Of a stretch of DNA of 32,432 nucleotides, positions 1-8,859 are shown piece after piece; position 1 is the stretch's first letter; each line of letters opens with the position of its first letter. A program made the position numbers and the translations under genes. Under the pieces are notes generated by a model. It saw only the letters and a program-made list of their open reading frames with translations, was not told the origin of the DNA and ran no database searches. The stretch spans positions 1 through 32,432 of the forward strand of contig CAJXNO010000034.1 in the NCBI GenBank assembly GCA_913057205.1, in the 5' to 3' direction. Origin of the DNA: an uncultured Flavobacteriales bacterium. Lineage in GTDB: Bacteria; Bacteroidota; Bacteroidia; Flavobacteriales_G; Salibacteraceae.

Positions 1-2790
1 CAAAAGGTGTTTGTACTGCTTCGTTTGTTGGAGTACATCAACTCTGAGAAGAGCGCTACGGAGCAAGAACTTGAGTTTGTAGATACGGTTTCTGACGTAT
101 TCAACATCCCTACGGAGGAGTTGAGCGATACCAAGAAGTTCGTTACCTGCAAGCATGACAGCATTGAGGATACCGAGAAGATCTTGATCATCGACGCGAA
201 GTCTTCCCTTGAAGGACGCACCAAGAACAAGCACATCCACCATGAGACCCTCTCCGGCTCCCTTGTTGTATTGAGCATTGAGAGCGTTGGTATGTACGCC
301 ATCAAGTATTTCGGTGATGAGGAATTGCTGTTGAACGGACAGATCATCGATCCAGAGCGAGTCTACATCCTTACGCAAGGATCGTCCCTGAGAAGTTCTA
401 AGGTAAGTCCGATCTACTACAGCGACATCATCAGTCGATTCTTGAGCGACCGCAGTGAAAGCAAGATCGTATTCACAGCAGATGACATCACCTACCGCTT
501 CAAGGGTGGAAAGATCGGTTTACACCCGCTGAGTTTTTCGGAGGAATCTGGTCGACTCATCGGCATCATGGGAGCGAGTGGTTCGGGAAAATCAACCTTG
601 TTGAACATCCTGAACGGGAACTACACCCCCTACTCCGGTAGCGTTACGGTGAACGGAAACGACATTCACCATGAACGTGACGAGGTGAGCGGTATGATCG
701 GTTACATCTCGCAAGACGATCTCTTGATCGAAGAATTGACGGTGTACCAGAACCTCTTCCTCAATGCAAAACTTTGTTTTGATGGATTGTCTGACGATCA
801 GATCCGCGAACGCGTAGATGAAACACTGACATCGCTTGGACTATACGAGATCAAAGACATCGAGGTCGGTAGTCCGATCAACAAGAAGATCAGTGGTGGA
901 CAGCGAAAGCGCTTGAACTGTGGACTTGAATTGATCCGAGAGCCATCGGTGCTGTTTGTGGATGAGCCAACGTCTGGACTTTCTTCCCGTGATTCGGAGA
1001 ACATCATGGACCTTTTGAAGGAATTGGCCTTGAAGGGTAAACTCATTTTCGTGGTGATCCACCAGCCTTCTTCTGAGATCTTCAAGATGTTCGATATGCT
1101 GATGATCATGGATACCGGTGGATACCCGATTTACTATGGAAACCCACTGGATGCTATTGTCTACTTCAAGACGGAGGTGCAGGCCATCAACCAGAGCGAA
1201 AGCGAGTGTGCGCGTTGTGGTAACGTGAACCCGGAACAGATCTTCAATATCATCGAAGCGAAGGTGGTAGATGAATACGGAAACCAAACCGAAAAGCGCA
1301 AGACCTCCCCAAAGGAGTGGAATGCCATCTTCAAAGAAAAGTTCGATGCTGAACTGAACAAGGAAGAGCCTGAACTCCCTGAGGTAGAATTCAAGACCCC
1401 CAACTTCTTCAACCAGTTGAAGGTCTTTGTGACCCGTGATGTACTTTCAAAGATTACCAACAAGCAATACTTGGCCATCAACTTGCTTGAAGCGCCGTTG
1501 CTCGGCTTTATCCTCAGCTACTTCTTGCGTTACGTAATGATCGGTGAGCAAGATCCTGGTGAATACATCTTCTATGAGAACGATAACATTATCGTGTACA
1601 TGTTCATGGCGGTGATCGTTGCGCTGTTCTTGGGGCTCACCGTGAGTGCGGAAGAAATATTCAAGGATCAAAAGATCAGAAAGCGTGAATCGTTCTTGAA
1701 CCTGAGCAAGGGAAGCTACCTGTTGAGTAAGGTGGGCATCATGTTCTTACTGTCGGCGATTCAGATGTTCATGTTCATCGTGATCGGAAACAGTATCTTG
1801 GGCATCAAAGGGATGCTTTGGGACTACTGGCTCATCCTCTTCTCTACCGCTTGCTTTGCGAATATGCTCGGACTGAACATTTCGGCCAGCTTCAATTCAG
1901 CGGTTACCATTTACATCATCATTCCATTCTTGATCATCCCGCAGATCCTCTTCAGCGGGGTCTTGGTGAAGTTTGAGAAACTCAATCCAGTCATCACTTC
2001 ACAGAGCATCGTTCCAGCGATCGGTGAGATCATGGCTTCCCGATGGTCATTTGAGGCCTTAGCGGTGAATCAGTTCATGGAGAACGATTATGAGCAGCTC
2101 TTCTATGACTACGATCAACAGATGAGCGATGCGAACTTCAAGAAGAATTTTTGGATCCCCGAGTTGAAGGGGAAGGTTGGTCGATTCAAAGAGTACCTCC
2201 GCAATCCAGACAGCTTCACCAAGGAACAGATCGAGGAAGACCTTCGATTGATCAGAAACGAGATCGCAGAAGAAAACCGCATCAACGCTGCCATTACGTA
2301 TGACGAGCTGGATCAGTTCACACTAGAGGGTTTGAACAATGATCTTCTCAACGACTTCTCAACCTATTTGGCCACGGTGAACAAGCTCTATGTACGCCAG
2401 TGGAATTATAACAGCGACGAAAAGGATCGGGTAATCCGCGAGCACCAGACCAGCGACGAAGCGAAGGAAGCCTTCAATGAGCTCCGCAACGATTATGAGA
2501 ACGAAAGCTTGAGCGACTTGGTGACCAATAAAAATGAATTTAATCAGATTACCGAGTATGACGCACAACTCATTCAGCGCGCTGACCCTGTTTTCAACAT
2601 TCCGAACGGATTCCGCGCGCACTTTTACGCACCGATGAAACGCTTGTTTGGAAAGTACTACAGCACCATGAAAGTGAACATCATCGTGCTTTGGATGATG
2701 TCTCTGCTATTGGCCATCACCTTGTACTTTGATTTCTTCAAGAAGCTCATCGATACCTTTTCTGACATCAAGCTTTTCAATGGGAAGTAA
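1..2790 (+). CDS. ABCG-type ABC transporter, fused ATPase and permease, with TerB-like N-terminus (5' partial)
   Basis: The reading frame is open to base 1; the first possible start is a GTG at 7, so the true start is probably upstream. Numbering from that GTG, residues 1-60 look like a TerB-type helical domain, and about 75-150 are a small beta-rich region that could be FHA-like. The ATPase follows: Walker A GASGSGKST at 189-197, signature ISGGQ near 295-299, Walker B LFVDEP with D319/E320, and H-loop His352. The permease half is ABC2/ABCG-like with about six hydrophobic segments, five between roughly 490 and 655 and one near 889-912. About 225 charged, soluble residues separate the last two, far longer than the usual ABCG loop. 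The ATPase-then-membrane order is that of ABCG half-transporters, which export lipids or hydrophobic compounds. The substrate cannot be told. A hairpin terminator follows the stop. Confidence 0.85.
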   Translation, partial: QKVFVLLRLLEYINSEKSATEQELEFVDTVSDVFNIPTEELSDTKKFVTCKHDSIEDTEKILIIDAKSSLEGRTKNKHIHHETLSGSLVVLSIESVGMYAIKYFGDEELLLNGQIIDPERVYILTQGSSLRSSKVSPIYYSDIISRFLSDRSESKIVFTADDITYRFKGGKIGLHPLSFSEESGRLIGIMGASGSGKSTLLNILNGNYTPYSGSVTVNGNDIHHERDEVSGMIGYISQDDLLIEELTVYQNLFLNAKLCFDGLSDDQIRERVDETLTSLGLYEIKDIEVGSPINKKISGGQRKRLNCGLELIREPSVLFVDEPTSGLSSRDSENIMDLLKELALKGKLIFVVIHQPSSEIFKMFDMLMIMDTGGYPIYYGNPLDAIVYFKTEVQAINQSESECARCGNVNPEQIFNIIEAKVVDEYGNQTEKRKTSPKEWNAIFKEKFDAELNKEEPELPEVEFKTPNFFNQLKVFVTRDVLSKITNKQYLAINLLEAPLLGFILSYFLRYVMIGEQDPGEYIFYENDNIIVYMFMAVIVALFLGLTVSAEEIFKDQKIRKRESFLNLSKGSYLLSKVGIMFLLSAIQMFMFIVIGNSILGIKGMLWDYWLILFSTACFANMLGLNISASFNSAVTIYIIIPFLIIPQILFSGVLVKFEKLNPVITSQSIVPAIGEIMASRWSFEALAVNQFMENDYEQLFYDYDQQMSDANFKKNFWIPELKGKVGRFKEYLRNPDSFTKEQIEEDLRLIRNEIAEENRINAAITYDELDQFTLEGLNNDLLNDFSTYLATVNKLYVRQWNYNSDEKDRVIREHQTSDEAKEAFNELRNDYENESLSDLVTNKNEFNQITEYDAQLIQRADPVFNIPNGFRAHFYAPMKRLFGKYYSTMKVNIIVLWMMSLLLAITLYFDFFKKLIDTFSDIKLFNGK

Positions 2791-2823
2791 TCGGAAAGGA
2801 TGATTTAGGTCATTTAACGTTTG

Positions 2824-2844
2824 AAGGGGCTTTTGGCCCCTTTT
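2824..2844 (+). terminator. Rho-independent terminator after the ABC transporter
   Basis: AAGGGGC (2824-2830) pairs with GCCCCTT (2836-2842) around a 5-base loop. The 3' arm runs into TTTT. It lies 33 bases after the transporter stop and upstream of hpf. Confidence 0.8.
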
Positions 2845-2879
2845 GCATTTGTATATTCATAGCACAAAATGACGTAATT

Positions 2880-3182
2880 ATGAAATGGGATATTCAAACA
2901 GTAGGCTTCCACGCGAAGGACGAGTTGATGGAAAGCACAAAGGAAAGAGTGAGCAAATTGGAAAAGTTCTACAACCCTATCATCGGCGCTGAGGTTTATT
3001 TACGCCTGGAGTATGATGATCATAAAGAGAACAAGCGTGTATCGCTGAAGCTCAACATTCCTGGCGAAGATGTTTTCGCAGAACATCAATCTGACACCTT
3101 CGAGCATTCTCTGAATGAAGCAGTGGAGCAAGTGAAGCGTCAGTTGCTTAAGAAGAAGGAATTAGAACGATCGCACCGTTAA
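2880..3182 (+). CDS. hpf: Ribosome hibernation-promoting factor, short form (HPF/YfiA family)
   Basis: This 100-residue protein has the HPF/YfiA layout: an N-terminal strand of the form W-D-I-Q-T-V-G-F, a charged helix (MESTKERVSKLEKFY), a strand with YLRLEYDD, and a C-terminal helix rich in Lys/Arg (VKRQLLKKKELERSHR). The family binds the 30S subunit across the mRNA and tRNA channel and silences ribosomes in stationary phase. The length corresponds to the short form, which lacks the C-terminal dimerisation domain of long HPF. The ATG at 2880 fits the family start. There is no Shine-Dalgarno sequence and the upstream bases are A/T rich, as usual in Bacteroidota. The gene stands alone between two terminators. 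Confidence 0.85.
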   Translation: MKWDIQTVGFHAKDELMESTKERVSKLEKFYNPIIGAEVYLRLEYDDHKENKRVSLKLNIPGEDVFAEHQSDTFEHSLNEAVEQVKRQLLKKKELERSHR

Positions 3183-3204
3183 GGTCTCGTTGCTCACAAT
3201 AAAG

Positions 3205-3231
3205 AAAAAGCCCCAGCATTGGGGCTTTTTT
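3205..3231. terminator. Bidirectional terminator between hpf and fabI
   Basis: AAAAAGCCCC (3205-3214) pairs with GGGGCTTTTT (3221-3230), extended by A3215-T3220 over a GCAT loop. A-tract and T-tract flank the GC stem symmetrically, so it can end transcription of hpf from the left and fabI from the right. Confidence 0.85.
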
Positions 3232-3256
3232 CATTTATGAGGTATGGCAATGAAGC

Positions 3257-4063
3257 TTATTTAGCCCACTTCTCCATCACCTTTGATGAGATCCCAGTCG
3301 TAGAATATCCGCCATCATGGTAAAGATTCTGCATTGTCACATAGCGTGAGAGATCGCTGAACAAGGTCAAGCAGTAGTCTGCGCAGCTTTCTGCATCTGC
3401 ATTACCAAGCGGCGACATCTGATCTGCAAAGTCAAAGAATTTATCGAAGCCGGAGATACCGCTGCCTGCAGACGTTACGGTTGGTGATTGAGATACCGTA
3501 TTCACCCGCACCTTGTTCTTTACTCCGTAATGGTAACCAAAGCTGCGCGCAATGCTTTCGAGCATAGCCTTCGCATCCGCCATGTCGCTGTAGAACGGAT
3601 AGGCTTCTTGTGCAGCGATGTAGCTCAAACCAAGGATTGAGCCCCATTCGTTCATCGCGTCTTTGCTGTAGAGGGTTTGGAGTACCTTATGGAAAGACAT
3701 CGCTGAAATATCTAAGGTCTTGTGGTACCAATCGTGGTTGAGTTCCGTGTAAGCTTTATCTTTTCTCACGTTTGGCGACATACCGATGGAGTGCAATACG
3801 AAATCGAGCTTTCCGTACTTTTCCGTTGCTGCGTCTACAAGCTTGCCCAGGTCTTCCATGCTGGTAGCGTCTGCCGGCACCACTTCCGTTCCACACTTTT
3901 CTGCCAATTCATTAATCTTTCCCATGCGCAACGCAATCGGTGCGTTGGTTAAAAGGAATGATGCACCGTGCTCGTGTGCCTTTTCTGCCACTTTCCATGC
4001 GATGGAACGCTCGTCTAGCGCGCCGAAGATGATTCCTTTCTTGTTTTCCAGTAGTTTACTCAT
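3257..4063 (-). CDS. fabI: Enoyl-[acyl-carrier-protein] reductase (NADH), FabI
   Basis: This 268-residue short-chain dehydrogenase performs the last reduction of each fatty-acid elongation cycle, trans-2-enoyl-ACP to acyl-ACP. The N-terminus KGIIFGALDERSIAWKVAE matches the FabI cofactor-binding start, where the usual glycine-rich loop of SDR enzymes is replaced by the FabI form. The catalytic pattern Tyr-x6-Lys is present as Y158 and K165, with the second FabI tyrosine at Y148, equivalent to E. coli Y146/Y156/K163. SQSPTVTSAGSGISG corresponds to the substrate-binding loop. The gene stands alone, with the shared terminator downstream. A near-match to the -7 box (TATTTTTA) lies about 25 bases upstream of the ATG. 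Inhibitor response cannot be judged from this. Confidence 0.93.
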   Translation of the reverse strand: MSKLLENKKGIIFGALDERSIAWKVAEKAHEHGASFLLTNAPIALRMGKINELAEKCGTEVVPADATSMEDLGKLVDAATEKYGKLDFVLHSIGMSPNVRKDKAYTELNHDWYHKTLDISAMSFHKVLQTLYSKDAMNEWGSILGLSYIAAQEAYPFYSDMADAKAMLESIARSFGYHYGVKNKVRVNTVSQSPTVTSAGSGISGFDKFFDFADQMSPLGNADAESCADYCLTLFSDLSRYVTMQNLYHDGGYSTTGISSKVMEKWAK

Positions 4064-4116
4064 GCTCGATGTAGTTGTTTAGTTCGTCGTAAAAATAAGA
4101 TTGTTCTTCAATCGCC

Positions 4117-5775
4117 TCATTCTTCTGCTAGCAGGCTTTTAGCGCTATCTAGTGAAGCCTTGTTCAATTGTGCACCAGAGAACATGCTTGCAATCTCCTC
4201 TACCCGTTCATTCTCTTTAAGGTAATGCAAGCGAGATACCACGGCATCGCCTTCTTCTGACTTCTTGATCTTGATGTGGTGCTGCCCTTTTGCAGCTACT
4301 CCTGGTAAATGTGTAACTGCTATGATCTGTGCGTTCAGCGCGATGGTCTTCATCAAGCTGCCGATCTGCTTCGCGACCTCGCCGCTCACCCCAGTGTCGA
4401 CTTCGTCAAAAATGAGGGTCGGTGTTTCATCGTTCACCGCGATGATGCTTTTTAACGCCAGCATGAGTCGAGCAACTTCGCCACCAGAGGCACTGTCCTT
4501 CAAGGCAACCAAGTGTTTGTTACCATTCGCATCAAAACCGATCTCAAGGCGATCAAAGCCCATTGACTGCAATTGTTCCAAACGTTCAAGCTCCATCGAG
4601 ATCTCGGCTTTTGACATTCCCAGCTTTCTCACCTGATGCTGCATGGCCGCTTCAAAATCTTTCACAGCCTTCAACCTTCGCTCATGCAGCTCTTCCGCCC
4701 CTGCATTCACCGCTCCTGAGAGCTGATCGATCCGCGCTTCCAGTGCTTTTGCTTCCTCATCAAAGTTGCTGATGCCTTCAAGCTTGAGGCGATATTCCTC
4801 TTGTACAGCGATCAGTGCTTCCACTTCCTTTACACCATGCTTATGCATCAGTCGCTGGTATTCATCTAAGCGGTTTCGCACCTCTTCTAATCGGTTGGGA
4901 TTGGACTCGAAACTGGATTGGAGTCCACCTACCTCTCTGCGCAGATCGTCTAACTCGATGTTGACCGAGTCCAAACGTTTGGATAGTTCTGCAATGCTTT
5001 GGTGATAATTCTCTACGCGTTGTAACTGGTTCAAAGCGCTGTTCAAAGCGGAGATCACTCCATATTGGTCGCCTTCTAAGGTGTTGCTCACTTCACCGAG
5101 TGCCGACATAATGTCTTCTGCATGCTCAAGCGTAGCCCGTTCCTCCTCCAAGGCTTCATACTCGTCCGACTTCGGGTCTAAGGCCTTAATCTCACTGTAC
5201 TGAAAACTGAAGTAGTCTTCATCTTTGCGCACTTGACTCACCTGTTCCTTCAATTCATCCAACTTCCTCTGCGCTGCACGATATCGGGTGTAGTGTTGCT
5301 CGTATTGTTGTAAAACCGCCTTATTCTTTGCGTACAGGTCGAGCTGCTGCAGTTGATAGCCTGCGGATTGGAGGGCGATGTTCTCTTGCTGCCCATGCAT
5401 GTCGACCAACCTTCGAGCTATGACACTCAAGACGTTTAATGCAACGAGACTATCGTTGATGAAAGCCCTGCTTCTACCTGAACGCGTAAGCTCACGTCGA
5501 ATGATCAAATCATCCAAGATGTCCAGTCCCTCTTCTCGAAGTAGCTGGTCAACCGTATGATCCTTGTAGGTGAAGACTGCCTCCACTACGCTCTTGTCTT
5601 GTCCTTTTCGAATGGCATTGAAGTTTGCTCTGCTGCCCAAAACCAAGCCCAGAGCCTCCAGCAAGATCGATTTTCCCGCACCCGTTTCACCCGTGATTAC
5701 GGTAAATCCAGGCTCAAGCTTGACCTCCGTTTGATCGATCAAGGCGTAGTTTGATATGTACAGGCTTCTTAGCAT
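4117..5775 (-). CDS. recN: DNA repair protein RecN
   Basis: RecN is an SMC-like ATPase that helps hold and process broken DNA during recombinational repair. Starting at the ATG at 5775 the protein has 552 residues and begins MLRSLYISNYALI, the conserved family start. An in-frame GTG at 5844 would add 23 unlike residues and run into the divergent promoter region, so I reject it. Walker A is GETGAGKS close to the N-terminus. A long coiled-coil middle, rich in Glu, Leu and Arg, includes QRVENYHQSIAELSKRLD. The C-terminal ATPase lobe has signature ASGGEVARLMLALK and Walker B TLIFDEVDTGVSG. A perfect -7 box lies just upstream at 5788-5795. The gene diverges from the acyltransferase gene at 5845. 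Confidence 0.95.
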   Translation of the reverse strand: MLRSLYISNYALIDQTEVKLEPGFTVITGETGAGKSILLEALGLVLGSRANFNAIRKGQDKSVVEAVFTYKDHTVDQLLREEGLDILDDLIIRRELTRSGRSRAFINDSLVALNVLSVIARRLVDMHGQQENIALQSAGYQLQQLDLYAKNKAVLQQYEQHYTRYRAAQRKLDELKEQVSQVRKDEDYFSFQYSEIKALDPKSDEYEALEEERATLEHAEDIMSALGEVSNTLEGDQYGVISALNSALNQLQRVENYHQSIAELSKRLDSVNIELDDLRREVGGLQSSFESNPNRLEEVRNRLDEYQRLMHKHGVKEVEALIAVQEEYRLKLEGISNFDEEAKALEARIDQLSGAVNAGAEELHERRLKAVKDFEAAMQHQVRKLGMSKAEISMELERLEQLQSMGFDRLEIGFDANGNKHLVALKDSASGGEVARLMLALKSIIAVNDETPTLIFDEVDTGVSGEVAKQIGSLMKTIALNAQIIAVTHLPGVAAKGQHHIKIKKSEEGDAVVSRLHYLKENERVEEIASMFSGAQLNKASLDSAKSLLAEE

Positions 5776-5787
5776 CGGTAAGCTGTT

Positions 5788-5795
5788 CAAAGCTA
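5788..5795 (-). promoter_or_regulatory. -7 promoter box for recN
   Basis: The minus-strand sequence TAGCTTTG is a perfect match to the Bacteroidota consensus TAnnTTTG, 12 bases upstream of the recN ATG. I see no convincing TTG at the -33 spacing. Confidence 0.5.
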
Positions 5796-5829
5796 AAAAG
5801 CAAAAGCAGCCACCGCTCGAAAAAGCCGA

Positions 5830-5837
5830 TATTTTTG
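5830..5837 (+). promoter_or_regulatory. -7 promoter box for the LpxL-type acyltransferase
   Basis: TATTTTTG matches TAnnTTTG perfectly and ends 7 bases before the ATG at 5845. A transcript from it would have almost no leader. No clear -33 TTG is visible. The recN -7 box faces the other way 34 bases to the left. Confidence 0.45.
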
Positions 5838-5844
5838 CCAACAC

Positions 5845-6720
5845 ATGAATGCTGTTGCCATTGTTCTACTTCGCGCGCTCGCTCACTTACCGTTAGGCCT
5901 GCTCTATTCGGTTAGTACCGTGCTGCATGTGGTGCTTCGCGATGTTATAGGATACCGCAAACGAGTGATCATCCAGAACCTACAACGGGCATTCCCGGAT
6001 CGATCAACAGCAGAAGTCAAAGCAATCGCTCGCTCCTATTATCAATATTTAGCTGATTTAATCGTAGAAAGCATCTACTTACACGCCATGACCGCTGAAG
6101 AGCTTAGAGCGCACGTCGTGTTCGAGAACCCAGAACTCCTGCATGCGCTGGAAGCGGATGGCAAGCGTGGCATGATCATGATGGGCCATTCGGGCAATTG
6201 GGAATGGGCTGGATTGGCCACTGCAGAACGCTTTTCCTTCACCCTTCTCCCGATCTATCGAAAGATCAAGAACGATGCAATGGACGACTTCATGCGCAAA
6301 CTGCGCAGTAGGTTCAGTAGCCATCCAGTACATGATAAAGAAGCATTCGATGCAGCGGTTAAACATCCGCTTCCCCACACCTTCGCTGTACTTGCCGACC
6401 AGACTCCAAGTGGAAAGAAAGGCTGGTGGTTGAAGTTTTTGAATCAAGAGACACCTTTCTACCGAGGAGGTGAGGTACTAGCGGAACGCTTTGGTTATGA
6501 AGTTGTCTTTGCACATGTACTTAGAGCGGGACGCGGACAGTATCGGATCCACCTCGAACGCTATCATGAGCCGGCTAATAATGATCGGGGCGCGATGACC
6601 AAGGCTTTCGCATCGTTTCTCGAAGAACATATTCGTCAACAACCGGAGAATTGGCTGTGGTCACACAAGCGGTGGAAGCATCAGGCGAATGAACAAAGCG
6701 TTTGGATCGATCGCGGCTAG
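5845..6720 (+). CDS. Lysophospholipid acyltransferase family protein (LpxL/HtrB-like, lipid A late acylation)
   Basis: This 291-residue protein matches the LpxL/LpxM/HtrB family, which adds secondary acyl chains to lipid A at the inner face of the cytoplasmic membrane. The N-terminal hydrophobic stretch (IVLLRALAHLPLGLLYSVST) is the membrane anchor. VIIQNLQRAFPDRS is the usual N-terminal family motif. The catalytic H-x4-E motif is GHSGNWEW, with H115 and E120. ADQTPSGKKGWWLKFLNQETPFYRGGE is the conserved acceptor-site block. Length is near the family norm of about 290-310. The stop codon overlaps that of the convergent DUF4294 gene in a CTAG palindrome. Which acyl position it serves cannot be told. 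Confidence 0.85.
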   Translation: MNAVAIVLLRALAHLPLGLLYSVSTVLHVVLRDVIGYRKRVIIQNLQRAFPDRSTAEVKAIARSYYQYLADLIVESIYLHAMTAEELRAHVVFENPELLHALEADGKRGMIMMGHSGNWEWAGLATAERFSFTLLPIYRKIKNDAMDDFMRKLRSRFSSHPVHDKEAFDAAVKHPLPHTFAVLADQTPSGKKGWWLKFLNQETPFYRGGEVLAERFGYEVVFAHVLRAGRGQYRIHLERYHEPANNDRGAMTKAFASFLEEHIRQQPENWLWSHKRWKHQANEQSVWIDRG

Positions 6721-7307
6721 ATCATACCGGCCTCGATGAGGTGAATGATGTTTTCGATATCTGCATCCTCGCCATACGGGTCATACCTGCTCTTCAGGTC
6801 TTGGCCAAACATCCTTGATAAGCCTTGCCAGAAGAAGGCGGAGACATTCCCACGAAACTCTTGTACGATTTCGTAGCTTGACTCTCCCGTTTCCCGGTCG
6901 ATCAATTTGATCAATATCCTGCCTTGAGTGGTCGTCATCTTCCGCAGGTCGTCATCAAACTCAGCTTTGAGCTCTTGCTCGATTTTCTTGAAGTACTTCT
7001 TGCGCTGTCGCTCAGAGGTAACCGTATCCAGCTGTACTTGATATTTCTCTAAGAGCTGTCCGGCTAGTTTAGCATAGGGATAAACCTTCTTAACGTTCTT
7101 CTTAAGGCGCTCCCACTTTCTGCGCTCATAATCGCTCATGAAGCGGCGTTCTTCTACGATGGTAACGTAGGGCAAGTATTTCACCGGAACCGTATCCCCA
7201 TCGATCACCTCGGCCAGCATAACAATGCCGTCTTTCTGCGCTTGGGCAGTATGATTGAATGCTCCTAGTGTTAGCAGCATGAAGGAGATGTAAACGAAGT
7301 TCTTCAT
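6717..7307 (-). CDS. DUF4294 domain protein, secreted
   Basis: This 196-residue protein has a signal peptide (hydrophobic core YISFMLLTLGAF, cleavage likely after AQA near residue 23). The mature part resembles the Bacteroidota-specific DUF4294 family: V-I-D-G-D-T-V-P near the start, then a basic helical region (SDYERRKWERLKKNVKKVYP) and LIKLIDRETGESSYEIV. The family has no settled function that I know of; periplasmic location is inferred from the signal peptide. It sits 67 bases after the biotin carboxylase stop and has its own -7 box at 7351-7358, so it is probably a separate transcript. Its stop overlaps that of the acyltransferase gene. Confidence 0.75.
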   Translation of the reverse strand: MKNFVYISFMLLTLGAFNHTAQAQKDGIVMLAEVIDGDTVPVKYLPYVTIVEERRFMSDYERRKWERLKKNVKKVYPYAKLAGQLLEKYQVQLDTVTSERQRKKYFKKIEQELKAEFDDDLRKMTTTQGRILIKLIDRETGESSYEIVQEFRGNVSAFFWQGLSRMFGQDLKSRYDPYGEDADIENIIHLIEAGMI

Positions 7308-7350
7308 TCTTGGTGCCGTTGGCTTGCGTCAAAATGAGCCAACATCGTAC

Positions 7351-7358
7351 CAAAATTA
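7351..7358 (-). promoter_or_regulatory. -7 promoter box for the DUF4294 gene
   Basis: On the minus strand TAATTTTG is a perfect TAnnTTTG match, 43 bases upstream of the ATG at 7307 and downstream of the biotin carboxylase stop. A -33 TTG at standard spacing is not obvious. Confidence 0.45.
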
Positions 7359-7374
7359 AGTGACGTCAGGTGAA

Positions 7375-8859
7375 TCACTTACGCATCAAGCGCCATTTAG
7401 AAACAGCAGCTTGTTCAAGGACAGTTTGATCTGTTTTCACCGCATTTCCCTTATCAGCCGTGGCTCCAATGAAAGCAGCCAATGCACGCTCTCTTCGCTC
7501 ATCCACTTCATCCAGATACTCCGACTTGAAATGATCGTTCACAAAGTGGGTATCGAACTTGCCGGAACGGAATGCTTCATGATTGATGGCAAACTTGCAA
7601 AACCCTAATGTGGTGGTCACCCCACTGATCTGGTATTCATCAATGGCACGGGTCATGCGATCGATCGCCTTATCGCGATCTTCAGCGAAGGTCACCAGCT
7701 TAGCAATCATCGGGTCATAATAAATCGGAATATCCATGCCTTCCTCAAAGCCATCATCCAAGCGCACACCTGGACCCTGTGGCCTGCGATAGGTTTTGAG
7801 CGTTCCGATGTCTGGGAGGAAGTTGTTTTGCGGATCTTCTGCATAAACACGCACCTCTACGGCATGTCCGCGGATCTGAAGGTCTTCTTGCTTGAAGGAG
7901 AGCTGCTCCCCTCTTGCTACATTGATCTGCTCACGCACCAGGTCTACATCGGTAATCATCTCGGTCACTGGATGCTCAACCTGTAGCCGCGTATTCATTT
8001 CCAAGAAGTAGAAATTCATTTGATCATCCACCAAGAACTCCACGGTGCCGGCGCCCACATAGTTACAGCCCTTCGCGAGGTTTACCGCACACTCGCCCAT
8101 TTCCTTGCGCATCTCTGGTGTGAGGATAGCTGAAGGAGCTTCTTCCACTACTTTCTGATGGCGTCGTTGGATGCTGCATTCCCGCTCAAAGAGGTAGACA
8201 CAGTTTCCATGGGTATCTGCCATGACCTGGACCTCGATGTGTCGTGGAGAGGTAACATAGCGTTCGATGAAAACACTAGGATCACCAAAGGCAGATCGGG
8301 CTTCATTCATCGCTAGCGTCAACTGCTCATCGATGGAGGCTTCATCATAGACGGCACGCATGCCCTTACCTCCACCACCGGCAGAGGCCTTGATCAAGAG
8401 GGGGAAGCCGATCTCTCGCGCTACTTTCTTGGCTTCTTCAAGGTATTCTACTGCACCGTCAGAACCTGGGATCAAAGGCACATTTTGTTTGAGGGCGGTT
8501 TCCTTCGCAGCCAATTTATCGCCCATGACCTCCATGGCTGAGGCAGGTGGACCGATCAGTGTGATACCCTCCTGCTCCAATCTACGTGCAAACTTTGGGT
8601 TCTCACTCAGGAAACCGTAACCGGGATGAACCCCATCTGCGCCTGAGCGCTTGGCTACATCAATGATCTTCTCAATGTCAAGATATGACTGAGATGAGGC
8701 AGGCGGACCGATGCAATAAGCTTCATCTGCAAAGCGAACGAACAATGCATTTCGGTCGGCTTCTGAATAAACCGCTACGGTAGAAATGCCCATTTCACGG
8801 CATGTTCTCATGATCCTTAGGGTGATCTCCCCTCTGTTCGCAACTAGTATCTTTTTCAT
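7375..8859 (-). CDS. accC: Acyl-CoA carboxylase biotin carboxylase subunit (AccC type, long form)
   Basis: Biotin carboxylase uses ATP and bicarbonate to carboxylate biotin on a carrier protein, the first half-reaction of acetyl- or propionyl-CoA carboxylase. The 494 residues begin MKKILVANRGEITLRI, the family N-terminus. The ATP-grasp glycine-rich loop ASAGGGGKGMR is at about 157-167, and the catalytic block EMNTRLQVEHPVTE is near 287. The protein is about 45 residues longer than housekeeping AccC (about 450). The C-terminal extension after the SGKFDTHFV motif is typical of propionyl-CoA-carboxylase-like alpha subunits in Bacteroidota. No biotin carrier or carboxyltransferase gene is in the window. 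The start overlaps the preceding gene by 4 bases, so translation is probably coupled. Acetyl- versus propionyl-CoA use is unresolved. Confidence 0.9.
   Translation of the reverse strand: MKKILVANRGEITLRIMRTCREMGISTVAVYSEADRNALFVRFADEAYCIGPPASSQSYLDIEKIIDVAKRSGADGVHPGYGFLSENPKFARRLEQEGITLIGPPASAMEVMGDKLAAKETALKQNVPLIPGSDGAVEYLEEAKKVAREIGFPLLIKASAGGGGKGMRAVYDEASIDEQLTLAMNEARSAFGDPSVFIERYVTSPRHIEVQVMADTHGNCVYLFERECSIQRRHQKVVEEAPSAILTPEMRKEMGECAVNLAKGCNYVGAGTVEFLVDDQMNFYFLEMNTRLQVEHPVTEMITDVDLVREQINVARGEQLSFKQEDLQIRGHAVEVRVYAEDPQNNFLPDIGTLKTYRRPQGPGVRLDDGFEEGMDIPIYYDPMIAKLVTFAEDRDKAIDRMTRAIDEYQISGVTTTLGFCKFAINHEAFRSGKFDTHFVNDHFKSEYLDEVDERRERALAAFIGATADKGNAVKTDQTVLEQAAVSKWRLMRK

Noticed and set aside
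5776-5844. N-terminal extension of RecN from GTG 5844
   Set aside because: Adds 23 residues before the conserved start and overlaps both -7 boxes.
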